Positions 1 through 11,401 of a DNA stretch of 64,000 bases are shown here, piece by piece. Where the stretch lies: assembly GCF_003073045.1 (NCBI RefSeq), contig NC_037597.1, positions 1,364,190 through 1,428,189 of the forward strand, read 5' to 3'. The position numbers and the translations under genes are program-made. The stretch is from Pomacea canaliculata. Taxonomy: Eukaryota; Mollusca; Gastropoda; Architaenioglossa; Ampullariidae. Numbering within the stretch: the first letter of the stretch is position 1; the number at the start of each line of letters is the position of its first letter. The notes under the pieces were generated by a model. The model worked only from the letters and a program-made list of their open reading frames with translations, did not search any database and was not told where the DNA came from.

Positions 1-850
1 CGCAGGAATACCTCCTGATCTCAAGCAGCAAGGTAGTCACTAGGATGCTAGTGTCTTCCTCTTGATTGTGTTGTCTGATGTCTCACCTTGTTGGTCACAC
101 GTTTACGTACAGGGGCTGTTTATCCAATTCTTCAGTTGCTTTATTTCCTGCAATGTCGTTATTTTGTACTGAAATTCCTCATTTGAAGGTCTGGGGCATA
201 CCATGAGATGATTGTATGTATTGTTAGTCAAAGATACGATAATGAAGTGTCAAATTCTTTTAGTCCCGTGTGAAGTCGGTTTAATAAACTTGTGACGATT
301 CGCAGCTAAACCCGACTTTCAGGCGTTGAAGACAGATGTTGCTAGATAAACAACTTCCTGTTGAACGATGAACTGAATTGTCTTCGTGCTGTATCGTACA
401 AAGCAAATGGGAAAAAACTACTCTTCCAGGGGAATCTTTCGATGAATTAAAGCAAATCTTTGTTAGATTTATTACTGCTTTTATATTCTATCTTACTTCC
501 ATCTTTCTGTAACATTATTTCTTTATCCCTTATTTTCCTTCTTCGATTCTTGCTTCTTTTCTTTTCTTTTTTTTTCTTTGATTCATTGGGGTTTTTTGTT
601 TGATTTTTAAAAATTTATTTTCAATCTTAAAAAAAAAAAAATCTTATTTTTCTCTTTCTTCCTTTCCTTCCTTTTTTGTTTCTTTATTTGTTAGTTTTAT
701 GTCAGCTCTTTTCCTTTTTTGTTTGCATGTCATACGTTCTTGCTTTCAACCTTCCGTAATACTTACCGCATCTTTGCATCGTCGCCTATTGTTTCACAAC
801 CGAGTGCAAAAGCGCTGCACTTACCTCACCCGCCTTTTTGTGACGACTAG
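1..850. other. Upstream intron/flank of CFAP58, no coding exon recognised
   Basis: AT-rich sequence with long T-rich tracts (about 480-720). I see no stretch that continues the CFAP58 coiled coil. The end of this region (pyrimidine-rich, ending in TAG at 850) looks like the acceptor of the intron before the first visible CFAP58 exon. The earlier exons, about the first 170 residues judged against the human protein, must lie left of the window. Confidence 0.55.
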
Positions 851-3800
851 AGGTGCGAGAGAGTCAGCCCGCTGCTGAGAAACAGAAGAGTGAGGAGGTG
901 AAGGAGACGCAGGAGGAGCAGACGGGCGAGGTGAAAGACGACGGTGAGCGACAGCGGCTGATGCTGTACCAGGCGGAGGTGGAGCTGCGCAGCAAGGCCG
1001 CGGAGCTGCAGAGAGAGCGAATTCGATGCAAGAAGCTGGAGGTCTGCCGATGACGGAAGTCCCGTAGTTTCACGACGATGACAGACGACACGTACTCAAA
1101 TACTGTGTTTCGTAACGAAGTCGGAAAATGGAAATGACATAGTGCAAAAGTGACAGTCAGACGAGGTAACCTGCCGCGAAAACATTCCATTGTCTGACGA
1201 GGAAAATCCCGTTCTATATAAATTGCACATCATCATCATCAATCATCAATCAACATCATCATCCTTCCATCCATCATCAATCATCAATCAATCAATCATC
1301 AATCAATCAATCATCATCATCATCTAATGGAAATTTGTGCCAACATGTGGTACGAAACTGCTCAATGCTTGCTTCACTGGGTGGTCCATTCCAGAAAAGC
1401 TGTGCAGAATCGGAGAGCGCGCTGGAAAAGGGAAAGGCAGAGTTGGAGGAAGCTCGCAAGCAGCTGGAGGCAATGAATGCCTCTGTGACGAGACTACAAG
1501 ACGGCAACAATGACCTGATGTTATCTATAGACAACTTGAGGAAGGAAAACGAAGTAGCTAACGTTAAGCTGCAGCGAGCGCAACTCGACATACAGAAGCA
1601 GACCTCCACTGCTGAAGAGCTGACACAGGTCGGTGCGCACGTGGCTGTGTGCATGGGTGCGTTTGTGCACGTGTTCAGGTGTGAGAGGTATATATGTGTA
1701 TATGTACTTACCCAAGACTCTAGAGGTAAAGACACTAAAACTTGCAATGATTGTAAATGTTTAGATGATGTCCCACCTTTTCTTGACACTTGCGCTTAGC
1801 TACAGACAAGGACTAGTTTATCTTTCCATTGATGTGAAGGTTTGGTGCTGAAAGGCTTGACTGTATCGAATCATTACGTTTTGATTGTGTTACTGTTTTT
1901 TAATTTCACTCTATGAATCACGGAGTCTTTTCTCGCCTTCAGGAGAACGCGTCATTGGGTCAAAAAATTCGGCTGGTGGAGGAGAACTCGGACAAGAATG
2001 ACGGAGGACATCAAGAAACTGATGAAGATCAGGGACAAGTTGTCGGAAGGTTATCACTAGCCTGAAATCTAACCATCTGTTGCTTTTATTCTAAACATCA
2101 CTTTCTTTCCATCTTTATGTTTGATTGTTTGTTTGTTTCTATTGCAAACGTGAAAACATAAAATCTAATTCTAGTTTTCTAGAAATAATGTTTGTTCGCC
2201 GAACTGTTTTTCTTGCATTGTCAGGATTGTCAACATGTAGTTTAGTGTGAGAGGGGCTGAAGTGACTTGGCCTCGAGCGTGAAAACGAAGCATGCCCTTC
2301 AACATTCTTTCTCAGCTTAGACTGTTCCTGAGCTGCAACCAGGGGAAATATTAGTCAATCGTGTAGAGAAGATTCGTGTAAGAGTTTGGGAGTTTATCTT
2401 TATTTTTGGAGACACGTTAACATTGTATTCTGTGAGGAAAAAAGTGCTGTCATCATGAAGGTCACCAAAATGACTCAGAACCGTTTCTGCTAGCAGTTGT
2501 TGTGATGTTGCTGATGGCACGGAAACTGGATAATCACTAACGAGAGTTGCAACAAAACAGAAACATTTATTTCTGGTCCTTTTGGTGACTGATTTGTGTA
2601 ACCTCTTATTCTTTTGTTGTGCTCTGTGTAACCCTGTGAACCTATTGTTGACTGCTTTATTTCGCAATGGCTGCGCTGCCAGTGACTGATCTTGCTGTTT
2701 GGATGTGCAGACACGGACTTTAGTTGATGTGCGAAACCAACTAAAGAAAGATAAGCAAACGGTAGAAAACGACCTGGCCGCCAGTACCAAGGAACTAGAA
2801 ACGTCCAAGAAACTGATGGCGGTAGCCAACAGCCGCATCAACAACCTGACGAGGGAGAAGGACAACGCTGTGAAGCTTTATGGCAAGCAGGTGACCACAC
2901 ACTGAACGCTGGCAAGACCTAGTCATGGTCAGAACGGTCAGACTTTGTTGTTGACATGGAGAGTGAAAGGGAAGGTCACACCAGTAGTTCTTGGTAGAGT
3001 GGCTGTGGGTGAGGACCTGAGCGATGTGAGGGAAATGGATGATAGAGGGTGAGGATGTGGAGGGATTCAGGTGAGACCGGTAGTGCAGTGGTTAAAACGC
3101 TCGTTTCTACCACTGCAGTGAGAAACTAGTGTCCGCAGTGGAGCGTGAACTGACTTGTTAGACTTTTTGTCGGTGTAGACACAAAGTGAAATTAGGGTTA
3201 TAAGGTGCAACAGCACGATCACAAAGATAATAAATCAGTATAAAGAGGAAAAATGTCAGCAGCTTTGGGGGAAGTTAGTGAGTACAACGTATTTCCACCT
3301 AAGTAAAGTTTTAATGTTACAATTCAGTGGATTGAAAAATTAATTTTGGAATGAACTGGCTTAGTTATATCCATTGGGTTGGTGGCAGGCCAAGTCCATG
3401 GAAAAGCAGACGGACCTGCTGCACCTACAGGAGCGGACCAACCACACCCTCAGCCGCGAGATCATGGGTTTCCAGCGAGAGTCGGAGAAGCAGCGGAGGA
3501 TCATCACCCAGCTGGAACTGGAGCGCGACCGTTACCTCCTGGAAAACGATAACCTGTCGCAGCGTTACATGAAGGTGCGTCCTTCACTTTTTACCTTCAG
3601 CTTTTGTTCCGAGGGTCGCCTCCTCCATTTTGTGCCCCTTAAGGCCTAACCTCGAGCTGATGCGTTGAGGAGATGTCGTGTCGCACAATAGGACCGACAG
3701 GGTTTTCATTCAACAAGCCATTAATTCCTTTCAATTGCATGAACTTCAAGCAGATTTCGTAGTTTATCAAATCAACTGCATGGAACTATTTCCTCGCGTT

Positions 3801-6800
3801 GTGTCTGCTTTCACAAAGTCTCCACGTGACATCAGTCATAGTATGTTAGAAGTTAGCAAATAAAAAGCTCGTGTGGAAACGCTGGTAACTGCGTCAGTTG
3901 GTGTTGGTATCCCACAGTGCATGGAGGAGATCCAGGTGCGAGACCTGCAGATCATGGACGGCAAGAAGCACGTGGAGGAGGTGGAGACGCGCCTGAAGAT
4001 GCAGCAGAACTTGTACGAGGCTGTTCATGCCGACCGAAATAATTACAGGTAGGTACACACGCGAGGTGTGTCGAGTGTATCGACGAGAACTAGCGACCAC
4101 CTGTGGCCGGTAGACTTTCCAGTTCACACGTGAAACACCACCTCCCACATTAAAAGCTCCTGATGTGAGTATTTCTTCGGTGGCGAAAGCGTAAGTGGAG
4201 CTCTACGTTAACAACTTACGGCGACAAGTTTTCGCAGGTGCACAAAAACTTGAAAAGTACGTAGAAAACAATACTCACTACGGGGGAAGTGATACATACT
4301 CGGATTTGTAAATCAAATGTCTATCAAAACATTTAACACCGATTCTAAAATAAAAATCAGAAATATAAGCTATCAAGAGATGAGAAAAAAATCAGCTTAT
4401 AGTTCAGGTTTGTTTATTTGATTTGTGCTCGCCTTCCCACGTACTTCCACACTGCCCTGCTATCTTTGTCAGAATTATATTCCTATACTTGCCTGCTCGC
4501 GTTGCCATAGTTGTATTCCTCCCTTCTCTGCTTGCCTTGCCATGCGTTCTCACACGACACTTACTCGCCGACTGTCAGCTTTAAGCTGGTGGAGACACAG
4601 GACGAGATGGCGGTGATGCGGAACAAGGTGCACGTGCTGGAGCACCAGAGTCAGCAGCTGAAGGAGGAGGTGGCCGCCACGGAGGCACTGGTGAACAAGG
4701 AGCACGTGGAACGCTCGCGGGTGGAGAAGGAGCGAGATGCCGCCAGCGCCGAAGTGCAGACTCTCAAGGCAAAGGTCCACGAAGCCAATGAGGTCAGTCG
4801 GTGCAGACAGCAGGAAAAACGAATTCTTCGAGGTCAGAATCACGTACCTTCACATTGCCGCACTCACACGCTGTGTGTTAGTGTGTTTGTGCGTGTGAGA
4901 ACTCTGTCTCTCCGATGTGTGTGGGTGTGTTTGTCTGCCTCTCTCTCTCTCTGTTGTTGTGTTGTGCCTACTTGAGGAGCAAGACGCGGCAGTGTGTGTG
5001 TGTTGCAGGCGATACAAGAGCTGAAGATGACGGAGTGTAAGCTGCTGAAGATAATCTCCGCCACAGACCGCACATGCAAACAGCAGAAGCGCGAGTTGGA
5101 CAAGATCCTGAACGAGCGGGACGTGCTGGGATCGCAGCTCGTCCGGCGGAACGACGAGATGTCGCTGTTGTACGAGAAAACCCGCTTGCTCACCATGCTC
5201 ATGAACAAAGGTTACGTGGCCTATTACCAGAGGCTGGAGGTGGGTGTGTGTGGCGTGTGTGCGCGTGCTGATGGCGTGTGTGTGTTTGTGGCAGAGTATG
5301 ATATCATTTGCTGCTTATCAACGGCGTGGTTTAAAATCATTTCTATTTTTTTCTACTCGAGAACGGGGGTGAGGAGGGTGGGTGAGATAACTCAAGGGAA
5401 GAAATTGTGGCTTTACAAAATTGGATTACCTCACCGTTGCGTCCCTTGAAATTTACTTCATTCTTTGGGAGGTGCGTGTAGGTGCTGGGAATTGCGATTG
5501 ATGCGTTCTCGTTTTTCTTGCGACATCTTGCAGGATATACGACTGCTGCGGCTGGAGGTGAAGCGGCTGCGGAACGACAAGCGGTGCTTGGAGAAGACGG
5601 TGCAGAACGTGCACGACTACCGTCAGGAGCTGTACCAGTGTCACCGTGACCTGCTGCACGAGCGCGCGCGCTGCGCCGCCCTGGAGACTGAGCTGTCTCA
5701 CCCTCGACAGATCCACCGCTGGCGGGGTCTGCAAATCAGTGACCCTTCCAGGTTTGAGCTTATTCAGAAAGTACAGGTAAGAGACAAGTAGCAGACTGAG
5801 TAAACTTGACAAAAGTACAGGAAAGAGACAGGCAGCAGACTGGATGAGCTCGACTTGCTACAGAAACTATAGATAATAGAAGACAAAGGTTGGGTGAGCT
5901 TCAGATGTTGTAGAAGGTGTAGAAAGAGACAGGTGCCACACCGGCTGACGTTAAGTTGTAATAGAACATACATGGGAAAAAATATGGGTTAGATTATGAT
6001 CTCGAGTTGTCACCGACGTGCAAGAGATAGGTGAGAAATAATAAGAATGTTGCAATTCATGTTGTATACATTAAAAGAAAAACTCGCGCACACATGCGCA
6101 CGCGTACATACACACAGAGACACACACGATGGCTGCAGAAAAAAGGAAATAATTCAGAGACGTATTGAAGAAAGAGTGAGTAGGTCTACGGCGAGTATGG
6201 AGTGGCAGGTAATATGAGGTTAGTAGACGAGAGACAAAAGAGACAAGGATCAGATGTAAGACGTCTGAGCCAAGGAATGCAAAACCTGAGGGAAATAACG
6301 GAGAAGCAGAAAGAATGGCGTGATTTGTAGTCATGAAGTGAGTTGGATAGGTAGGTTGGGGGAAGGGGTCAGAACCATTAAGACATACACGACGTTCACT
6401 TTGTAGTGAATGTGTTTAGAAAGCCAGTGGAGTGAAGCCAGGAAGAAAGTGGTGCGATCGCGTTTCTATTTACGGAATGTGAGACGGGTAGCCTCGTTCT
6501 GAACTGAACTGAGGAGCATGTGAGAAAGAACAGGTGATGTAAGGTCATCAACAGCATGGCAGCCTACCTTTGATTACGGCTGTATGACTGGCTGTGTGAC
6601 GTCAGATGCTGCAGAAGCGGCTGATCAGCCGCACGGAGGAGATTGTTGAGGTTGAGCGCGTGCTGCAGGAGAAGGACCGCCTGTACGTGGAGCTGCGCGC
6701 GGTGCTGGAGCGACAGCCGGGCCCCGAGATCATCGAGCAGTTGGCCGTGTACCAACGGGTCAGTGCCTCCTACATCCTTCACATGCCTCTAGCATCTCGT

Positions 6801-7492
6801 TACCTGCTTTCCTTCTTTCCTTCCTTGTTTCTTCCCGAGTTCATCTCAGGGTTGTGTGCACTGCTCACGCCTGTCACTTTGTAGGCAGGTGAATATACGA
6901 CAAAAGCTTCAGTGTGTGCTATAGTTTTTAAATAAAAGATTGGTTTTAATTTTACGATTTCTTTCTTTTCTTTGTTCTCATCTTTTATTTTTCATTATGT
7001 ATTTATTTTCTTTTTCATTCATTCATTTTTCGGTCTGGCAAAGACTCAGTTTAGGGCTTAACTTACTTGTGATCACGCATTGTTGCACTTTTACATTTAT
7101 AGTTGCATATCCACTTTGAGGTCTTACCGTTGTGTCTTGAGGCACCCACATAGTCTCATTCCCTCCGTAGATTAACTTGTGGTCCTGTCGTGTGACGCCC
7201 TCCTGTTGATGTGCTCAGTGCGGTTGACACCCGCTTCTGTCTGCAGGTGCTTCGCAATAAAAACAAGCAGCTAAAGCAGCTGACAGCGGAGCTAAACATG
7301 TTTGAGACGGACACCAAGCTGCAGAAGCACGACATCAACAAGATGGAGAAGGAGGTCACGGACCTCAAGAAGAAGTATTACAAAGAGAAGAAACACCGAC
7401 AAGAAAACCTGGATAAAAAGATCTTCGGGTTTCGCAGAGCCCTGCTACCCAGACCGCAGTTCACTGGGGGTGGATTCAAGCTTTCAGTCTGA
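851..7492 (+). CDS. CFAP58: Cilia- and flagella-associated protein 58 (CFAP58/CCDC147), 5'-partial, 11 exons
   Basis: Coiled-coil axonemal protein; the family is needed for assembly and motility of cilia and sperm flagella. Visible exons: 851-1041, 1395-1628, 1943-2049, 2711-2890, 3389-3574, 3918-4048, 4579-4792, 5009-5239, 5534-5776, 6606-6758, 7247-7492 (TGA at 7490-7492), all bounded by AG/GT. The translation is Glu/Lys/Leu-rich coiled coil and aligns almost without gaps to remembered human CFAP58. Shared blocks include ERDVLGSQLVRRNDE (exon 5009-5239), LQKRLISRTEE and ERQPGPE (exon 6606-6758) and the C-terminal FTGGGF. About 700 residues are present against 872 in human, so the N-terminus is outside the window. 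Phases agree at all junctions except around 1943-2049, which has lesions described separately. Identity is very likely; whether this copy is intact is less certain. Confidence 0.93.
1227..1324. repeat. Simple repeat (ATC/AATC)n in CFAP58 intron
   Basis: An irregular run of ATC and AATC units, about 100 bases, immediately before the 1395 exon acceptor. It is ordinary microsatellite sequence. Confidence 0.85.
1943..2049 (+). other. CFAP58: CFAP58 exon with two frame lesions
   Basis: The exon enters in the frame set by the previous exon (E-N-A-S-L-G-Q-K) but leaves the conserved frame at about 1994-1998, where one A appears to be extra. Skipping that base restores MTEDIKKLMKIRD, which matches the human block ending KLNKIRE. 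The exon is 107 nt. Gapless alignment to the human protein predicts 108 nt (36 codons), so the data fit one inserted base plus two missing bases near the 3' end. The next exon (2711) starts in phase 0, whereas this one ends out of phase. Sequencing or assembly error and true allelic damage are both possible. Confidence 0.7.
3066..3200 (+). mobile_element. tRNA-derived SINE (likely lophotrochozoan V-type family)
   Basis: The text around 3070-3100 (GTAGTGCAGTGGTTAAAACG) resembles a pol III box A head. The following part (GTGGAGCGTGAACTGACTTG) resembles the body of a SINE common in molluscs, as I remember it. The box B is degraded. It sits in the intron between exons 2711-2890 and 3389-3574 of CFAP58. 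Confidence 0.5.
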
Positions 7493-8470
7493 CCAATGTT
7501 TGTGTTTTGAGTCCCACCCTTTGGTTCACAAGGTCACCTCATGGTTTCTGCCTTCTGTGTTTTGTTCTTTCTGCGGACACCATCCAAGATGTTACACGTG
7601 TGTCGAGTGAAAAGCCACGTCTTCGACATTTGCATTTACGCAATAACGGATCAGTCACTAACGATGAGATTATGCAAATCCGTTATTACGCCTTTGTAAA
7701 CGGATAAGGGAAATTCTACATACGTCTACCTCATGCCATTCCTGGGTGGTCGGAAGTGCCAGAGTATTGAGAGAACAATCACTTCATGTCCAATCCACGA
7801 CAACACGCAGAAGACACTTGCAGCTATTCTGCAACGACTGACGCAATCCGCTTGGAGTATTTTCTTCCTCCGCCCAACGTTGACAAGCGAAAGATGTGTG
7901 AACACAAATGTCAGAAGTGCATTTTCTTCACAAAACGCAAACATATACACACACACAAAACAATTTACTTATTTATATTTTTAGGTGACTCTAACAACTC
8001 TGACTCATTTTAAAAGTGTTTTATGTGACGTATAGATATATCGCCGACATTAGCCTTTTATTATTATTATTGTTAGCTGATTTACTTAGTTCAGCTCTCA
8101 CAGAGTGCTATAACTGTGAACAACTTCCCTGTCAATGTAGACGACAAAGTTTCAAGGATGACAAATGTATAAGTGTACCCGAGAAGCTGGTACACCCAGC
8201 TCAACAAACATGACGGTTCAACGTGTATGGTGGCAATGGCGAAAACTTTCGCTGCTACTCATTCACTCTGCTATAAAATTGCCAGACGCAGCAATGCAAT
8301 TCATAAGATTGTGTGGACCTTGGTCTTCAATGGTGTGCTGTGACAAAATTCAGAGACACACGACAGAAGCAATAAAACAAAAACTACAGCTGTGCAGTTG
8401 ATAAGATTGTCTGGACCTCAGTATTCACATGTGCTGCTTGTCTCTGTCACGGCCTGTCTCTAGGAGAGCC
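7493..8470. other. 3' flank of CFAP58
   Basis: Downstream of the CFAP58 stop codon. Contains a possible polyadenylation hexamer AATAAA at 8371-8376, rather far from the stop. No further gene is recognised; short open frames here have no coding character that I can support. Confidence 0.4.
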
Positions 8471-11401
8471 TCTGGAGATTAAGTTTGCATACCCATATGC
8501 GTCATTATAGACTTGTTTGGCGAACTGATAGTTTAATGTAGTAAATATTAAATGATTTTTTTTTCTATTTATATGTGTATAATTTATACACCATCGTTGA
8601 AAGCAGACTGAAATAAAGATTTGACTTTTGTCTGTGTTTTCTTTTCTCTTCCAGTGGCAACCATCTGTATGGTGGATGTATAGCGTAGACATACGAATCA
8701 TTCCTGTTGCTGTACACTTTACAGGGAAGTAGAGAAAGCGAGGCTGCGGTACTAGTGCATGAACATGAACAGCTCACAGCCTAACACAGCTGGGTGTGTG
8801 AACAGCCCTAATACCAGCTGCTAAATCCTAATACAGCATTACAAACAGCTGTGCCAATCACATGCATAGGACTGCTCTGTAATCCTCTTACGCTAATCTG
8901 CCTGGCTGTAGTGATGCTTCACACGATAATAGGACATATACTCTGAAAGTTATATTTGAAATGATATATCTTGATATGCTTTTAAGCTAAATTGTGATGA
9001 GAACATGTGCCAGCTTATTCCCTATGAAAAAATGACAGTTTACACATTTTGTCCATGTCAAAGCATACTTATTTCTTAACTTACCTGACGTAGCAAATTT
9101 TACAGGAAAATTGAGTGGCTATTTTTTAACTTTTTATAGGCTGGAAATCCATGTTTATGTCAACTTTACATTAATCCTAGTGTAGATATAGTTGTTAGCT
9201 ACTTCTTGTCCAAAATGAAGATCTGTTGGCTAAAGAGTCTGTCCTACAGCCGTAGTATGAAAGAAATCAACACTGTGCTAGTCCCCTGAATAGGATGTTA
9301 CACTTGTTAGTGCATTTATAATTTCACTAATTAAGAGTCCATAACAATTTCTGGCATGATGTTTTGAAGGACTTCAAAATGATATGCAAAATGTTTACTT
9401 CAGACTTTTGATGAATTTAATGCAGAATGTCTTGTTTACAACATAAATATTTTATTTGTGGGGTGGAGGTAACACAGTTTAGTGCATGGCTGCAAGGCGA
9501 CGTTTATCAAATTAGACACACATATTATTTGATAATGGCAATTACTTCACACTCTTGGGGTTTCAACAAAATATTCTAAGTGGAACACTCTCTACAGGAA
9601 TTCTAAAAGCGTTTAAACTGTTTCAAAATTAAGTACAGATCAAAATCATTAAAAGAGCTGAAATAAAACAAAGTATACAGGAGATAATATGCAAGGGGGA
9701 ATAAGCCTGCATCATTAATGCTTATAGATTAAGATTTTTTTCCACAGGGTTACTAAATAGAATATTTCGAAAAGATACCATGAAAACACACAGTTAATAA
9801 ATTTCATGAGACAACAGTCAACTACAAATGGTCTCAGTTAAGGATTTGTCACAGAATTCTGCCATCTAACAGGTTCCCATTTGTCAGAAGGAATGTTGAC
9901 TCCCCAGGTGTTCTGTGTCTTGTTAGTGATGAGACAATTATAGCAATCTGTTGTGGGTGTATCATTGTGCTAATGTATTGTGGTGAGATATATATTCAGT
10001 CATGATTAATAAATACACGTCATTAAGAAATGTGAATTTTTCTGTAAAACTGACAATTTGGAATGCAAGAAGTTAAAGGGATTTAATCATTTTGCTAGCA
10101 AAACACTGTTTATTCATGCAGATGGAAAAAATATACTTGTTTTAATTGCTAAATATAGATGCTACTTTGAAAGATGAAGCAAAAATACAATTTACAAACA
10201 TTATAGCATTATAAGTACTAATTTGGACACACTGTGGAAGCCATACACTGAGCTATTGTAGTGAACTCTAGAAGCCTTATGCCGAAAAATTACTCTGAGC
10301 ATAAAAAGTAGATGCTGGGAGTCCTTTCTGTGTCCTCCTCCTTCTCACTCTCATTTTCCTACCCCTGATACTTCATTCTTTCACTCTTTTGTCTGTGCGT
10401 ACTAAAAGAAAATGTATAAAAGATATCAAACTATGTATAAATTAGTGATTGCAGTGAATAAAAAGTCAAAAGTTTAAGAAAAGTAAAAGGAAAAAGGAGA
10501 CTACAGTGCAGTTTTAGAGTCACCTATTGTGCACGTCTCAGCCTAGATCATTTTACTAAGTTCTGAACATAAAATAGTTCAGGAGATAATAGCGATGATA
10601 AGAGAAATGTGTAGAACAGACATTTCAGACAAATGTCACATCACTGCAGAATATAACTTAAGAATCCTAGATTTGCTGCAACAGTCTATAAGTAGGCAAA
10701 AAACAAACAAAAGAAAAAGCCTACAACTATCACCTCTGACATCAGACATGAAATCCATTAAACAAACTGCACATTTGGTGACAGCTGTACAAAAAGACTC
10801 ATTGCATTACACTTCCTTACTCCTTAGTTAACTCCATGAATGTCTGTGATTTTGCAATTCTTATTTATCCCAGGTGGTAACCACAATTGAAGTCAGTTAT
10901 ATTTATCATTTATCCTTGAAGACGTTTTTCGTCTTTTAACCTCTTGACCTCTCCACTGGTTAAAAAATACAAAGTAAAATTTACAATCTAAAAAAGTGGT
11001 TAACGCTTCTTATTTTGCCTGTTTTTACATAAAGCTTCTAGCCATGCTATAATAATACAAAGAATACAAACAATACAAAAGAATTGTAATGATGCCAGTA
11101 CTGCAGAACCTAACAATGGAGATTTGCTAAATGACAGTAAATTTTTAGATCAACAGCTTATGTGAAATGATAGCCAGTACAGTACAGTTACTACAACAGT
11201 TTATGTGAAATGATGGCCAATACAGTACAGGTACTAGGACAAAAATTAGATACTGAAAAAAAAAGCCAACCCAGACACTATTCATCTTTTTATCATGAGG
11301 TTCTGGGTGTCATTTCAAGGCTGTGCCGGTGAAATTTTGTGCGGAGTTCACAAGGCAACCTTCTGGCCGCTCTCTTCATGAGCGGAAAGGACATCAGGAC
11401 A
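8470..11401. repeat. 3' flank of galectin copy 1, duplicated at about 27180-29836
   Basis: Non-coding sequence that can be matched piecewise to 27180-29836. For example, the AATAAAGAT..TCTGTGTTTTC stretch near 8612 pairs with that near 27291, and the stretch near 10800-10890 (GAATGTCTGTGA and following) pairs with that near 29150-29250. The similarity is obvious by eye but carries many substitutions and indels. It defines the outer part of the segmental duplication carrying the two galectin genes. No exon was recognised. Confidence 0.7.

Noticed and set aside
1307..1789. 160-residue minus-strand open frame opposite a CFAP58 exon
   Set aside because: Shadow of the coding exon 1395-1628; no independent protein character.
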